Assembly: GCA_947465345.1 (NCBI GenBank)
Contig: CANHZL010000027.1
Span: 1 to 14,922 of the forward strand
Source of the DNA: Opitutia bacterium
GTDB lineage: Bacteria > Verrucomicrobiota > Verrucomicrobiae > Opitutales > UBA953
DNA length: 14,922 nt
Reading direction: 5' to 3'
Positions 6,107 through 12,775 of this stretch are shown here, piece after piece. How positions within the stretch are numbered: the first letter of the stretch is position 1; each line of letters opens with the position of its first letter. The translations under genes were made by a program, and so were the position numbers. The notes under the pieces are model-generated. The model did not search any database. It was not told the origin of the DNA and saw nothing but the letters and a program-made list of their open reading frames with translations.

Positions 6107-7153
6107 TCAGTCGAGTGAGGAGAGGTCGCCTTCGGCTGGTGGCGGGGTGGACTTCGGTTTGGCTTTGGCGGGGCTGACGTCGGCAGGGGTCACTGGTTTC
6201 TGACGCTTCGGACGGGAATCGTCGTCGGAATCATCCTCCTCTTCGTCATCATCGTCATCGGGTAGGTCGTCATCCTCAGGGTTGGGCTTGTCTCCGCGGG
6301 CGATACGCTTGCGGCGGACGATGACCGAGCCGACGAAGACTGCGATGAGGTAGAGTCCGAAGAGCGCCGCCACCAGGATGGCGAGCGAGACGAGGTCGCC
6401 GATGGGCGTGATGAGGATCGCGCCGATTGTGATGCCCGCAAGCATGCCGCGCCAGGACTTTAGGAGCGTCACTGGGCGGACGAGCTCCAGCCACATGATG
6501 ATGATGAGCGCCAAAGGGAACTGGAAGCAAAGGCCGGTGAGGAGCGACATCATCACCACGAGCGAATAGTAGTCGGAGGCCTGCCAGTTGATGCGGATGT
6601 CCATGCCGTGGGCCACATGGTGGACCACCACGATCGACATCGGCGTCAGCCAGAAGAACGCCAGCGCCGCACCAATCAGGAAGAGTACGAGGCCGGCGGC
6701 GCAGAAGGGGATGAGGCCGCGACGTTCCTTGGTGTTGAGGGCCGGGCCGACGAAGCGGACGACCTCGTAGAGGAAGACTGGAGAGGAGATGGCGATGCCG
6801 GCCGCGATTGCAGCATACATCAGCACGGACCAGACGCCCATGAACTGGGTTTCCTGTAGCTGGGTGGAGATCGCTGGTACGCTGACCAGCCAGGAGGGAA
6901 TCGAAAGTACTCCGAGGAATAGCAGGTCTCCCTGCACCGAGGGTTGGGACATGCCCTCGGGGTCAATCTGGCGGGCCCACTCGAGTGGGAGCTGAAGCAG
7001 GACGGGGATCTCCTTGTAGAAGACGAGGGCGATGGCGACGCCAACGGCGAAGACGCCGAGCACGCGCATGAGGGAGATGCGGAGATCCTCGATGTGCTCG
7101 AGGAACGACATCTCGCTGCGGGGCCGATTGCGGCGAATGAGGGTGGAAAGCAT
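6107..7153 (-). CDS. tatC: Sec-independent protein translocase TatC with long acidic tail
   Basis: 348 residues, long for TatC (about 250). It is the signal-peptide-binding polytopic subunit of the Tat translocase that exports folded twin-arginine proteins. The N-terminal motif MSFLEHIEDLR (15-25) corresponds to the conserved HLxELR segment but carries Asp23 where E. coli TatC has Glu15. The second signal-binding Glu is kept in 'VGPALNTKERR' (E143, cf. E. coli HERR). Hydrophobic segments lie at about 28-47, 78-97, 106-127, 148-170, 195-222, 236-250 and 254-280, with 'ITPIGDLVS' (248-256). The stretch between the first helix and the ERR motif is about 30 residues longer than in E. coli. Residues 292-312 are almost all Asp/Glu, followed by a Lys/Pro-rich tail. 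A Shine-Dalgarno AAGGA (7162-7166) 8 nt upstream supports this start. It follows the SNF2 stop by 4 bp. No tatA or tatB is in the window. Confidence 0.93.
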   Translation of the reverse strand: MLSTLIRRNRPRSEMSFLEHIEDLRISLMRVLGVFAVGVAIALVFYKEIPVLLQLPLEWARQIDPEGMSQPSVQGDLLFLGVLSIPSWLVSVPAISTQLQETQFMGVWSVLMYAAIAAGIAISSPVFLYEVVRFVGPALNTKERRGLIPFCAAGLVLFLIGAALAFFWLTPMSIVVVHHVAHGMDIRINWQASDYYSLVVMMSLLTGLCFQFPLALIIIMWLELVRPVTLLKSWRGMLAGITIGAILITPIGDLVSLAILVAALFGLYLIAVFVGSVIVRRKRIARGDKPNPEDDDLPDDDDDEEEDDSDDDSRPKRQKPVTPADVSPAKAKPKSTPPPAEGDLSSLD

Positions 7154-7157
7154 GGGG

Positions 7158-10097
7158 TTAGTCCTTGCGGAGAAGGTCCTTAATCACGTCGAGGCTCAGG
7201 CCAGACGAGACGGAGTCTGATTCGGTCAGGAGCTTACGCAACATCTCAGACTTGGACTTTTGTAGCTCCATAACGCGTTCTTCGATGGTTCCGGCGGCGA
7301 TCAGCTTGATGCTGGTGACTGTCCGGGTCTGGCCAATGCGGTGGGCACGGTCGGTGGCCTGGGCTTCGGCGGCGGGGTTCCACCATGGGTCGAAGTGAAT
7401 GACGGTGTCGGCGCCCGTCAAGTTGAGGCCTGTGCCACCTGCCTTGAGGGACATGAGCATGACCGGGATGGTCGGGGTCGAATTAAACTTATCGCAGACG
7501 CCTTGGCGGTCCTTGGTCGAGCCGTCGAGGTAGCAGTAAGGGATGTCGCGGTCCTCGAGGGCTGTCTTGAGGAGTTGGAGTGCGGTGACGAACGTGGAGA
7601 AGACCAGCATGCGGTGGCCGGCATCCTTGGATTCTTCGACGAGCTCGAGGAACGCCTGCAGCTTCGCGGAGTCGGCCTCTTCCATTTTCGGATCGAGGAT
7701 GCGCGGGTCCGCGCAGATTTGACGAAGGCGGAGCAGTTGGTTGAAGGCCGCCATCTGGATGCGGGCCTGCGTGGCGCCGCCCATCTCCATCTCGAAAATC
7801 TCCTGGCGGGTGGACTCGAGGATTTCGTCGTAGATTTTCTTCTGGTTGTCCTCGAAATCACAGTAGACGATTTGCTCAATCTTGGCGGGTAGTTCAGGTG
7901 CGACGGCGACCTTGGAGCGGCGGAGGATGTAAGGCGCGGCCATCTGCAAGAGGCGGTCGTCGTGCCATTTGCGTTCGTCGGCTTGGATGCGTTCTTCCGG
8001 CTTAGGGAGGTAGCCTGGCATGAGGAATCCGAAGAGTGAGCGGAGGTCTTCCAGGGAATTCTCGACCGGCGTGCCAGTGAGGATGTAGCGGCCCTTGGCG
8101 ACGAGTTGCTTGACCGCTTTGGCGGCCTGGGCGCGGGAGTTTTTGATGTTTTGACCTTCGTCGCAGATTGCGGCGCCCCAGGTGATGAGGGAGAACGCGG
8201 CGATATCGCGCGAAAGCGTGCCGTAGGAGGTGATGACGAGGTCGAAGCGCTGCAGGTATTCCTGTGCGGTGAAGCGGTTCTGGCCGTGGTGGGCGAGGAC
8301 CTTGAGCGACGGCGTGAAACGGCGGGCTTCGCGGCGCCAGTTCTCGACGAGCGAGGCCGGACAGACGACAAGGCAGGGGCCGTCTTCCGGGCGGTGCTGG
8401 CGCAGGGCCTCCATGAAAGCCAAGGCTTGCACGGTCTTGCCGAGGCCCATTTCGTCGGCCAGAAGTCCGCCGAGGGAATTGTTATGGATGTGCCAGAGCC
8501 AGGCTACGCCGACCTGCTGGTAGATGCGGAGCATCTTGCTGAGCTCCTCGCGGATGGGCGCAGGCTGAAGCTTCGAGAGGTTGCGGATCGCCGAGGAGCG
8601 CTTACTCCAGGTCTCGGGCGGCGCGAAGGCGGCCTGCAGTTCCTCGGCGATGGCGTCAGCGCTGGCGAGGTCGGCGTACCCGATCTTCAGGTTGAGGTCC
8701 AAGTCGACGTCGCGCTTGGATTCGCCCGTGATGCGCCGTTGGGCGTTGCGGATCGACTCCATTAGCTCCGGCGTGATGAGGCGCGGGCCTTGGTCGGTGT
8801 AGAAGAACATGCGTCCGCTCGAGAGGGCCTCTTGGATGACCTTCGGGGATTTTCCTTCGGGGTCGATGCCGATGGCGAAGCGGAAACCGTCGTTCTCCTC
8901 GGAAGCGTCGCACTTCGCCTTGGCGAGATCGACGTTGCGCAGTGAGTGCGAGAGGTTGTGCGTGAAGAACGCGCCGTTGTCCGTCATCAGTAGCTTGTGA
9001 TGACGGGCGAGGAAGTTGAGAACCTGGATTGTGCCGGCGAGGTACCATTCGCGGGTGGTGGTCTCGAGGGTGAAGCCGCTGCGCTGGAGGACGTCGCGGA
9101 GTTCGGCGACCGGGCCGGAAGACTGCTGGGGCAGGCGAATACGCAGCCACTTCATTGAACCGTCGACCCAAGGACGGTCGTCGCGTCCGCGTTCCTGCGA
9201 GCGAACTTCCTGTTCCTCGGGGCCGTCGTCAGGGGCTTCGCCCGTGGCGTTGGTCTGCGGCGTAGCGGCGGGTTCGTCGAGGTGCTCATGGACCTTGTCG
9301 AGCTGGTCTCCGTCCCACACCAGGGCGGTCTCGGGCGCGTTGGCCATCCGGAAAATCTTCAGGCCTTTACCGATGGCGAGGAGCTGGCGGAGGTGACGGC
9401 GGGTGAGGGGGAGGATGCCTTGCAACTTGCCGTGGCAGAGGTTCTCGAGAATCGCTAGGAAGAAGACCGTATCGGGTTCGATGGTCCAAGCTTTGCTGCG
9501 GTCGAGATTCTCGGGGGCGACCTGGGCACCGTCGACGCGAAGTTCGAGGCGGCAGATGATCTCGTCGCGCGCGGCGGCGGTGACGATGTTGGGCGGAACG
9601 ATGAAGCGCACCTCGATGGGCGTGCCGCGTTTTTCCGAGAGGGTGAGGGATTTGAGCCGGGGTCCTGCCGGGGTCGTCTCCGCTTCCTTTGACTTTCCTT
9701 TCTTTGTCTCCGTCGTCTTTTCCTTCGTGGCGATTGTTGTCGGTTTGCCTGGCGGTGCGGCCGGTTTCGGCGGCGCCATTGTCTCCGGCTTGATGAAGCC
9801 TTCTTTAGCAGCGAGCACGAGGTAGGCCGCGACCGAGTGCACGCAGAGTTTTCTTCGGCCGACGGAGACTTCGCAGCCGCACTCGTTGCGCTGGAAGGTG
9901 ACCGAGCGGAGGTTCCAGCGGGCTTCACGGGATTCAGTGCCATCGTCGACCAGCGCCTCCGCGATAGGTGGGGTCCAGAGGGCCTTCTTCACCTTACCCT
10001 TGGCCACCAGCTCCTTGGCGAGGAGCACGGTCGCCCCGCCAGCGAGATCGACGAGATCGTCTTCGGTGATGTTGGGCAACGGCTGACGCGGCGCCAT
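7158..10097 (-). CDS. SNF2-family helicase/ATPase with N-terminal SWIM zinc finger
   Basis: 979 residues from ATG 10097; an in-frame TTG at 10142 would lie on top of the hairpin upstream. Residues 62-95 form a SWIM zinc finger, C73-x-C75...C85-x-H87. Next is a Pro/Lys/Thr/Glu-rich linker (about 104-145), a bacterial SNF2-associated region (about 150-500) interrupted by an acidic stretch (284-308), and the ATPase core. The core shows Walker A 'DEMGLGKT' (548-555), motif II D646-E-G-Q649, motif III 'LTGTPVENS' (673-681), motif V 'KAGGTGLNL' (885-893) and motif VI 'QATDRAHRIGQ' (913-923). Members are ATP-driven DNA translocases related to RapA/HepA that remodel nucleoprotein or recycle RNA polymerase. 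DEGQ replaces the more usual DEAQ or DEAH and is a mild change. It is the first gene of the close-packed minus-strand run that includes tatC. No nuclease or restriction partner is adjacent, so a defence role is not supported. Confidence 0.93.
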   Translation of the reverse strand: MAPRQPLPNITEDDLVDLAGGATVLLAKELVAKGKVKKALWTPPIAEALVDDGTESREARWNLRSVTFQRNECGCEVSVGRRKLCVHSVAAYLVLAAKEGFIKPETMAPPKPAAPPGKPTTIATKEKTTETKKGKSKEAETTPAGPRLKSLTLSEKRGTPIEVRFIVPPNIVTAAARDEIICRLELRVDGAQVAPENLDRSKAWTIEPDTVFFLAILENLCHGKLQGILPLTRRHLRQLLAIGKGLKIFRMANAPETALVWDGDQLDKVHEHLDEPAATPQTNATGEAPDDGPEEQEVRSQERGRDDRPWVDGSMKWLRIRLPQQSSGPVAELRDVLQRSGFTLETTTREWYLAGTIQVLNFLARHHKLLMTDNGAFFTHNLSHSLRNVDLAKAKCDASEENDGFRFAIGIDPEGKSPKVIQEALSSGRMFFYTDQGPRLITPELMESIRNAQRRITGESKRDVDLDLNLKIGYADLASADAIAEELQAAFAPPETWSKRSSAIRNLSKLQPAPIREELSKMLRIYQQVGVAWLWHIHNNSLGGLLADEMGLGKTVQALAFMEALRQHRPEDGPCLVVCPASLVENWRREARRFTPSLKVLAHHGQNRFTAQEYLQRFDLVITSYGTLSRDIAAFSLITWGAAICDEGQNIKNSRAQAAKAVKQLVAKGRYILTGTPVENSLEDLRSLFGFLMPGYLPKPEERIQADERKWHDDRLLQMAAPYILRRSKVAVAPELPAKIEQIVYCDFEDNQKKIYDEILESTRQEIFEMEMGGATQARIQMAAFNQLLRLRQICADPRILDPKMEEADSAKLQAFLELVEESKDAGHRMLVFSTFVTALQLLKTALEDRDIPYCYLDGSTKDRQGVCDKFNSTPTIPVMLMSLKAGGTGLNLTGADTVIHFDPWWNPAAEAQATDRAHRIGQTRTVTSIKLIAAGTIEERVMELQKSKSEMLRKLLTESDSVSSGLSLDVIKDLLRKD
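7162..7166 (-). promoter_or_regulatory. Ribosome binding site of tatC
   Basis: On the minus strand AAGGA lies 8 nt before ATG 7153 and is embedded in the last codons of the SNF2 gene (AAG-GAC-TAA). It selects the first ATG over the downstream Met15 and indicates translation of tatC from the SNF2 transcript. Confidence 0.6.
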
Positions 10098-10114
10098 GGT
10101 GAGGGTGTGCGGTG

Positions 10115-10139
10115 AAAAGCGTCGTCCGAAAGGACGCGC
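10115..10139 (-). terminator. Probable intrinsic terminator downstream of dapF
   Basis: In the minus-strand RNA an 8-bp G+C-rich stem (GCGCGUCC pairing with GGACG-A-CGC, one bulged base) closes a 4-nt loop and is followed directly by UUUU (complement of 10115-10118). It lies 36-60 bp past the dapF stop and just before the SNF2 start. It would end dapF transcripts and separate them from the SNF2-tatC run. The short T-run makes it moderate in strength, and it could instead be a leader hairpin of the SNF2 mRNA. Confidence 0.45.
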
Positions 10140-10174
10140 CAAAGGAGGGAAAACCTAGTGGGAAGACGGTTCGC

Positions 10175-11029
10175 CTAGACGGCGACGTCTTGGACCGGGA
10201 CTCCTGGGTGCATCTCGAAGATGCCTACGGGGGTCGTCGGGCCTGTCATCACGATGGAATAATCATCGCCGATGCCAATGATAATCTGACCTCCTGGCAT
10301 ATTTACCGTCAAATCCGCATCAACTAGGCCCATTTTACGGGCCACAGCGGCCGAAGCCGAAGAGGAGGAACCGGAGGCCATCGTGTAGCCAGCGCCGCGT
10401 TCCCAGATCTCGATCCGCACGTTCTTGCGGTCGATGATCTTCATGAACTGCACGTTGGTGCGGTTCGGGAAATTCGGATGCGTCTCGAGGTGCGGTCCGT
10501 AGAGCTTGGCGAGGTCGGGCGTGAGGTCGTCGACCGGGATTACGCAGTGCGGATTGCCGACGGTGGCGGCCCAATACTTGAAGGTCTTGCCGAGGACGGT
10601 GATCTCTTCGCCGAGGACTTCGCGGTCCGCGCCGATATGCGGGATGACCGGCGCGCGGAAGGAGACCTTGCCCATCTCGACACGGATACGGTTGCCGCCT
10701 TCGAAAACCTCACAGCGGACGACGCCTCCGATAGTGTGAAGGCGGAACTCCTCGCCTTCCTTAATGCGCTTGGTCTCGAGGAGGTGGCGGCAGAAGATGC
10801 GGATGCCGTTGCCGGACTTCTCAGCCTCGGAGCCGTCGGGGTTCAGGATACGCAGGCCGAAGGTGCCGTCGGTGCGCTCAATCGGGCCGAAGAGGATGCC
10901 GTCGGAGCCGAGGCCGAAGTGACGATGGCAGACCTTGCGGATGGCTTCGGGCGAAAACAGGGTAGGGCAATCCTTAGGCTCGAGGACGAGGTAGTCGTTA
11001 CCGAGGGCGTGGTATTTGGCGAAACGCAT
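10175..11029 (-). CDS. dapF: Diaminopimelate epimerase family protein with Ser at both catalytic Cys positions
   Basis: 284 residues, the normal DapF length, from ATG 11029. The start is fixed by Shine-Dalgarno AGAAGG 5 nt upstream. DapF interconverts LL- and meso-diaminopimelate in lysine and peptidoglycan synthesis with a two-thiol mechanism. The fold hallmarks are present: N-terminal 'KYHALGNDYLV' (5-15), 'HFGLGSDGIL' (37-46), 'NPDGSEAEKSGNGIR' (63-77), 'GNPHCV' (158-163), 'PNRTNVQF' (188-195) and 'ERGAGYTMASGSSSS' (210-224). The two catalytic cysteines of well-studied DapF (Cys73 and Cys217 in H. influenzae) fall at Ser72 and Ser219 here. The codons are TCC at both sites, so these are real substitutions, not stops or frameshifts. 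It may be a divergent epimerase or racemase of another substrate, or an active serine-type variant. The gene is transcribed alone, divergent from the sulfatase gene. Confidence 0.85.
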   Translation of the reverse strand: MRFAKYHALGNDYLVLEPKDCPTLFSPEAIRKVCHRHFGLGSDGILFGPIERTDGTFGLRILNPDGSEAEKSGNGIRIFCRHLLETKRIKEGEEFRLHTIGGVVRCEVFEGGNRIRVEMGKVSFRAPVIPHIGADREVLGEEITVLGKTFKYWAATVGNPHCVIPVDDLTPDLAKLYGPHLETHPNFPNRTNVQFMKIIDRKNVRIEIWERGAGYTMASGSSSSASAAVARKMGLVDADLTVNMPGGQIIIGIGDDYSIVMTGPTTPVGIFEMHPGVPVQDVAV

Positions 11030-11126
11030 GTTCGCCTTCTGATTGGGCTGTAAAGGCGTGTTTGGCAAGCAATGGGTGCCTCTTCCCATCTCATGGCTTT
11101 ATTTCCTGCACCCTTGGCCGTAGAAG
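11030..11126. promoter_or_regulatory. Divergent promoter region, dapF-family gene / sulfatase
   Basis: These 97 bp separate two divergent starts (11029 minus, 11127 plus), so promoters for both genes should lie here. An A/T-richer patch (CTTTATTTCC, about 11097-11106) is a possible melting region on the plus side. I could not find a -35/-10 pair with good spacing on either strand and see no clear operator repeat. Confidence 0.4.
11035..11040 (-). promoter_or_regulatory. Ribosome binding site of the dapF-family gene
   Basis: AGAAGG on the minus strand sits 5 nt before ATG 11029. It rules out the longer in-frame start at 11089, whose extra 20 residues do not match the family. Confidence 0.65.
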
Positions 11127-12704
11127 ATGTCCATGCGCCTCCTGCCCCTGGTTGCCCTGGCTTGTACTCTCTCCGTCTCCGCGGCTGATAGGCGCCAGCC
11201 CAACATCGTGTTGCTCTATTCCGACGATATCGGATGGGGCGACCTCGGTTGCTATGGCTCTAAGGTCATTCCGACGCCTAACCTCGATAAACTCGCATCG
11301 CAAGGTACCCGCTTCACCTCGGGCTACTGCACGTCCGCCACCTGCACGCCTTCGCGCTATTCCCTTCTGACAGGCGAATACGCCTGGCGTCGTCAAGGGA
11401 CGGGCGTTCTGCCCGGCGACGCGCGCCTCATCATTAAGCCAGGCCGCCCGACGATGGCCGCGAGTCTCGCCAGGCTGGGTTATGCGACCGGTGTCGTTGG
11501 CAAGTGGCACCTCGGCCTGGGTTCGGGTGACGTGAACTGGAATCAGAAGATTAACCCTTCACCCAATCAGATCGGCTTCACTTATTCGTTCATCATGGCC
11601 GCCACCGGCGACCGCGTGCCCACGGTCTTCGTCGAGGATGGCTCGGTCGTCGGCCTCGACCCCAAGGATCCGATCGAAGTCAGCTACAAGCAGCCATACC
11701 CGGGCGACCCTGACCTTACCACCGATGCCGAACGCGCGAAGCTGAAGATGGATTGGTCGCACGGACATAACATGGCGCTCGTCAACGGCGTCGGCCGCAT
11801 CGGCTGGATGAAGGGCGGCAAGTCCGCGCTCTGGAACGACGAGACGATGGGCGATACCTTCGCCGACAAGGCCTGCGGTTTCATCGCGCGCAATAAGAAC
11901 AAGCCGTTCTTCCTTTACTACGCCTCACATGAGAACCACGTGCCGCGCGTGCATAATCCGCGTTACGCCGGCAAGACGCCTTTGGGCCCGCGTGGGGACG
12001 CCGTGGTGGCGTTCGACGACCAGGCCGGCCGCATCCTCGTCGAGCTCGATAAGCACGGCCTCGCCGAGAACACGCTCGTCATTTATTCTTCCGACAACGG
12101 TCCGGTGCTGGACGATGGCTATAAGGATAAGGCTGTCGAATTGAACAAGCAGGCCGGCCATACTCCCGCCGGGCCTTTCCGCGGCGGTAAATACAGCATT
12201 CTCGAAGGCGGTACGCGCGTCGGCTTCATCGCCCGCTGGCCTGGCCATACTCCTGTCGGCAAGGTCTCCGACGCGCTGATGTCGCAGGTCGACCTGCCCG
12301 CCGTGTTCACTAAGGTTGCCGGCGGCGACCCTGCCGATTTCCTGAACCTGGATTCCGTCGACACGTCCGCGGCCCTCACGGGAGGTGCCGGTCGCGAGAC
12401 GCTGATCTCGAGCACGCAGGGCAACCAGCTTTCCATTCGCGACGCGCGTTGGAAGTTCATCTCCGGTATCGGAGCTCCCGGCAAGGGCAAGAAAGCTCAG
12501 GGTCCACTGGTCGCTTTGCTCGGTTCCGAATCCGAACAGGCCAACGATAGTCGCGACCAGTCCGGCCCGCGTCTATTCGACCTGCAGAACGACCCAGGCG
12601 AACGCACCAACGTCGCCAAAGAGCACCCGGAGATCGTCGCTCGCCTAAAGGCCTTGCTGGAAGCCCAACGCGCCAAGGGCGTCGCCCAGCCTTTACCAAA
12701 CTAA
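11127..12704 (+). CDS. Secreted type I (formylglycine) sulfatase, arylsulfatase-A-like
   Basis: 525 residues from ATG 11127; a second ATG at 11133 is equally possible and changes only two residues. The signal peptide is about residues 1-19 (LSVSA|AD), so the enzyme acts in the periplasm or outside. It hydrolyses sulfate esters, probably on polysaccharides. The metal ligands 'YSDDIGWGDLG' (31-41) open the fold. The activation site C73-T-P-S-R lies within 'TSATCTPSRYSLLTG' (69-83), so the Cys must be converted to formylglycine by a maturase not seen in this window. Further active-site pieces are 'VGKWHLG' (124-130; K126, H128), 'ASHENHVP' (266-273), 'SSDNG' (321-325) and 'FRGGKYSILEGGTRVG' (351-366). 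The closing 'LFDLQNDPGERTN' is typical of S1 sulfatases. The exact subfamily and substrate cannot be assigned by eye. The oxidoreductase gene follows after 71 bp on the same strand. Confidence 0.93.
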   Translation: MSMRLLPLVALACTLSVSAADRRQPNIVLLYSDDIGWGDLGCYGSKVIPTPNLDKLASQGTRFTSGYCTSATCTPSRYSLLTGEYAWRRQGTGVLPGDARLIIKPGRPTMAASLARLGYATGVVGKWHLGLGSGDVNWNQKINPSPNQIGFTYSFIMAATGDRVPTVFVEDGSVVGLDPKDPIEVSYKQPYPGDPDLTTDAERAKLKMDWSHGHNMALVNGVGRIGWMKGGKSALWNDETMGDTFADKACGFIARNKNKPFFLYYASHENHVPRVHNPRYAGKTPLGPRGDAVVAFDDQAGRILVELDKHGLAENTLVIYSSDNGPVLDDGYKDKAVELNKQAGHTPAGPFRGGKYSILEGGTRVGFIARWPGHTPVGKVSDALMSQVDLPAVFTKVAGGDPADFLNLDSVDTSAALTGGAGRETLISSTQGNQLSIRDARWKFISGIGAPGKGKKAQGPLVALLGSESEQANDSRDQSGPRLFDLQNDPGERTNVAKEHPEIVARLKALLEAQRAKGVAQPLPN

Positions 12705-12726
12705 TCGCTCGTTTAATTTCGAGCCT

Positions 12727-12775
12727 GCGCCTTCTCCCGACTTGAAGCGGGGGGAGGAAGGGTGATGCTCGGCGC
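12727..12775 (+). promoter_or_regulatory. Possible leader structure covering the Shine-Dalgarno of the oxidoreductase gene
   Basis: The purine-rich GGGAGGAAGG (12752-12761), the only Shine-Dalgarno-like sequence before ATG 12776, can pair with CCTTCTCCC (12730-12738): 9 bp with one bulged G and a 13-nt loop. An alternative outer pairing, GCGCC (12727-12731) with GGCGC (12771-12775), would close the whole leader up to the start codon. Either would restrict ribosome access. An upstream 5-bp repeat, GCTCG (12707-12711) and CGAGC (12720-12724), lies just past the sulfatase stop but has no T-run, so it is not a good terminator. All of this is folding by eye. Confidence 0.3.

Noticed and set aside
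7418..8371. 317-codon minus-strand ORF within the SNF2 gene in another frame
   Set aside because: It is Ser/Arg/Pro-rich low-complexity output of an out-of-phase frame; the overlapping frame has all the helicase motifs.
7158..10097. SNF2 helicase as part of an anti-phage defence island
   Set aside because: Its neighbours are tatC, prenyl synthase and dapF, with no nuclease, methylase or phospholipase-D partner typical of SNF2-containing defence systems.
10143..10150. AGGAGGGA on the plus strand as a ribosome binding site
   Set aside because: No start codon with a sensible ORF follows at a usable distance; both flanking genes are on the minus strand.
11127..11170. Sulfatase N-terminus as a lipoprotein signal (Cys13 in VALACT)
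   Set aside because: Leu rather than a small residue precedes Ala-Cys, and a better signal peptidase I site (SVSA|AD) lies just downstream.
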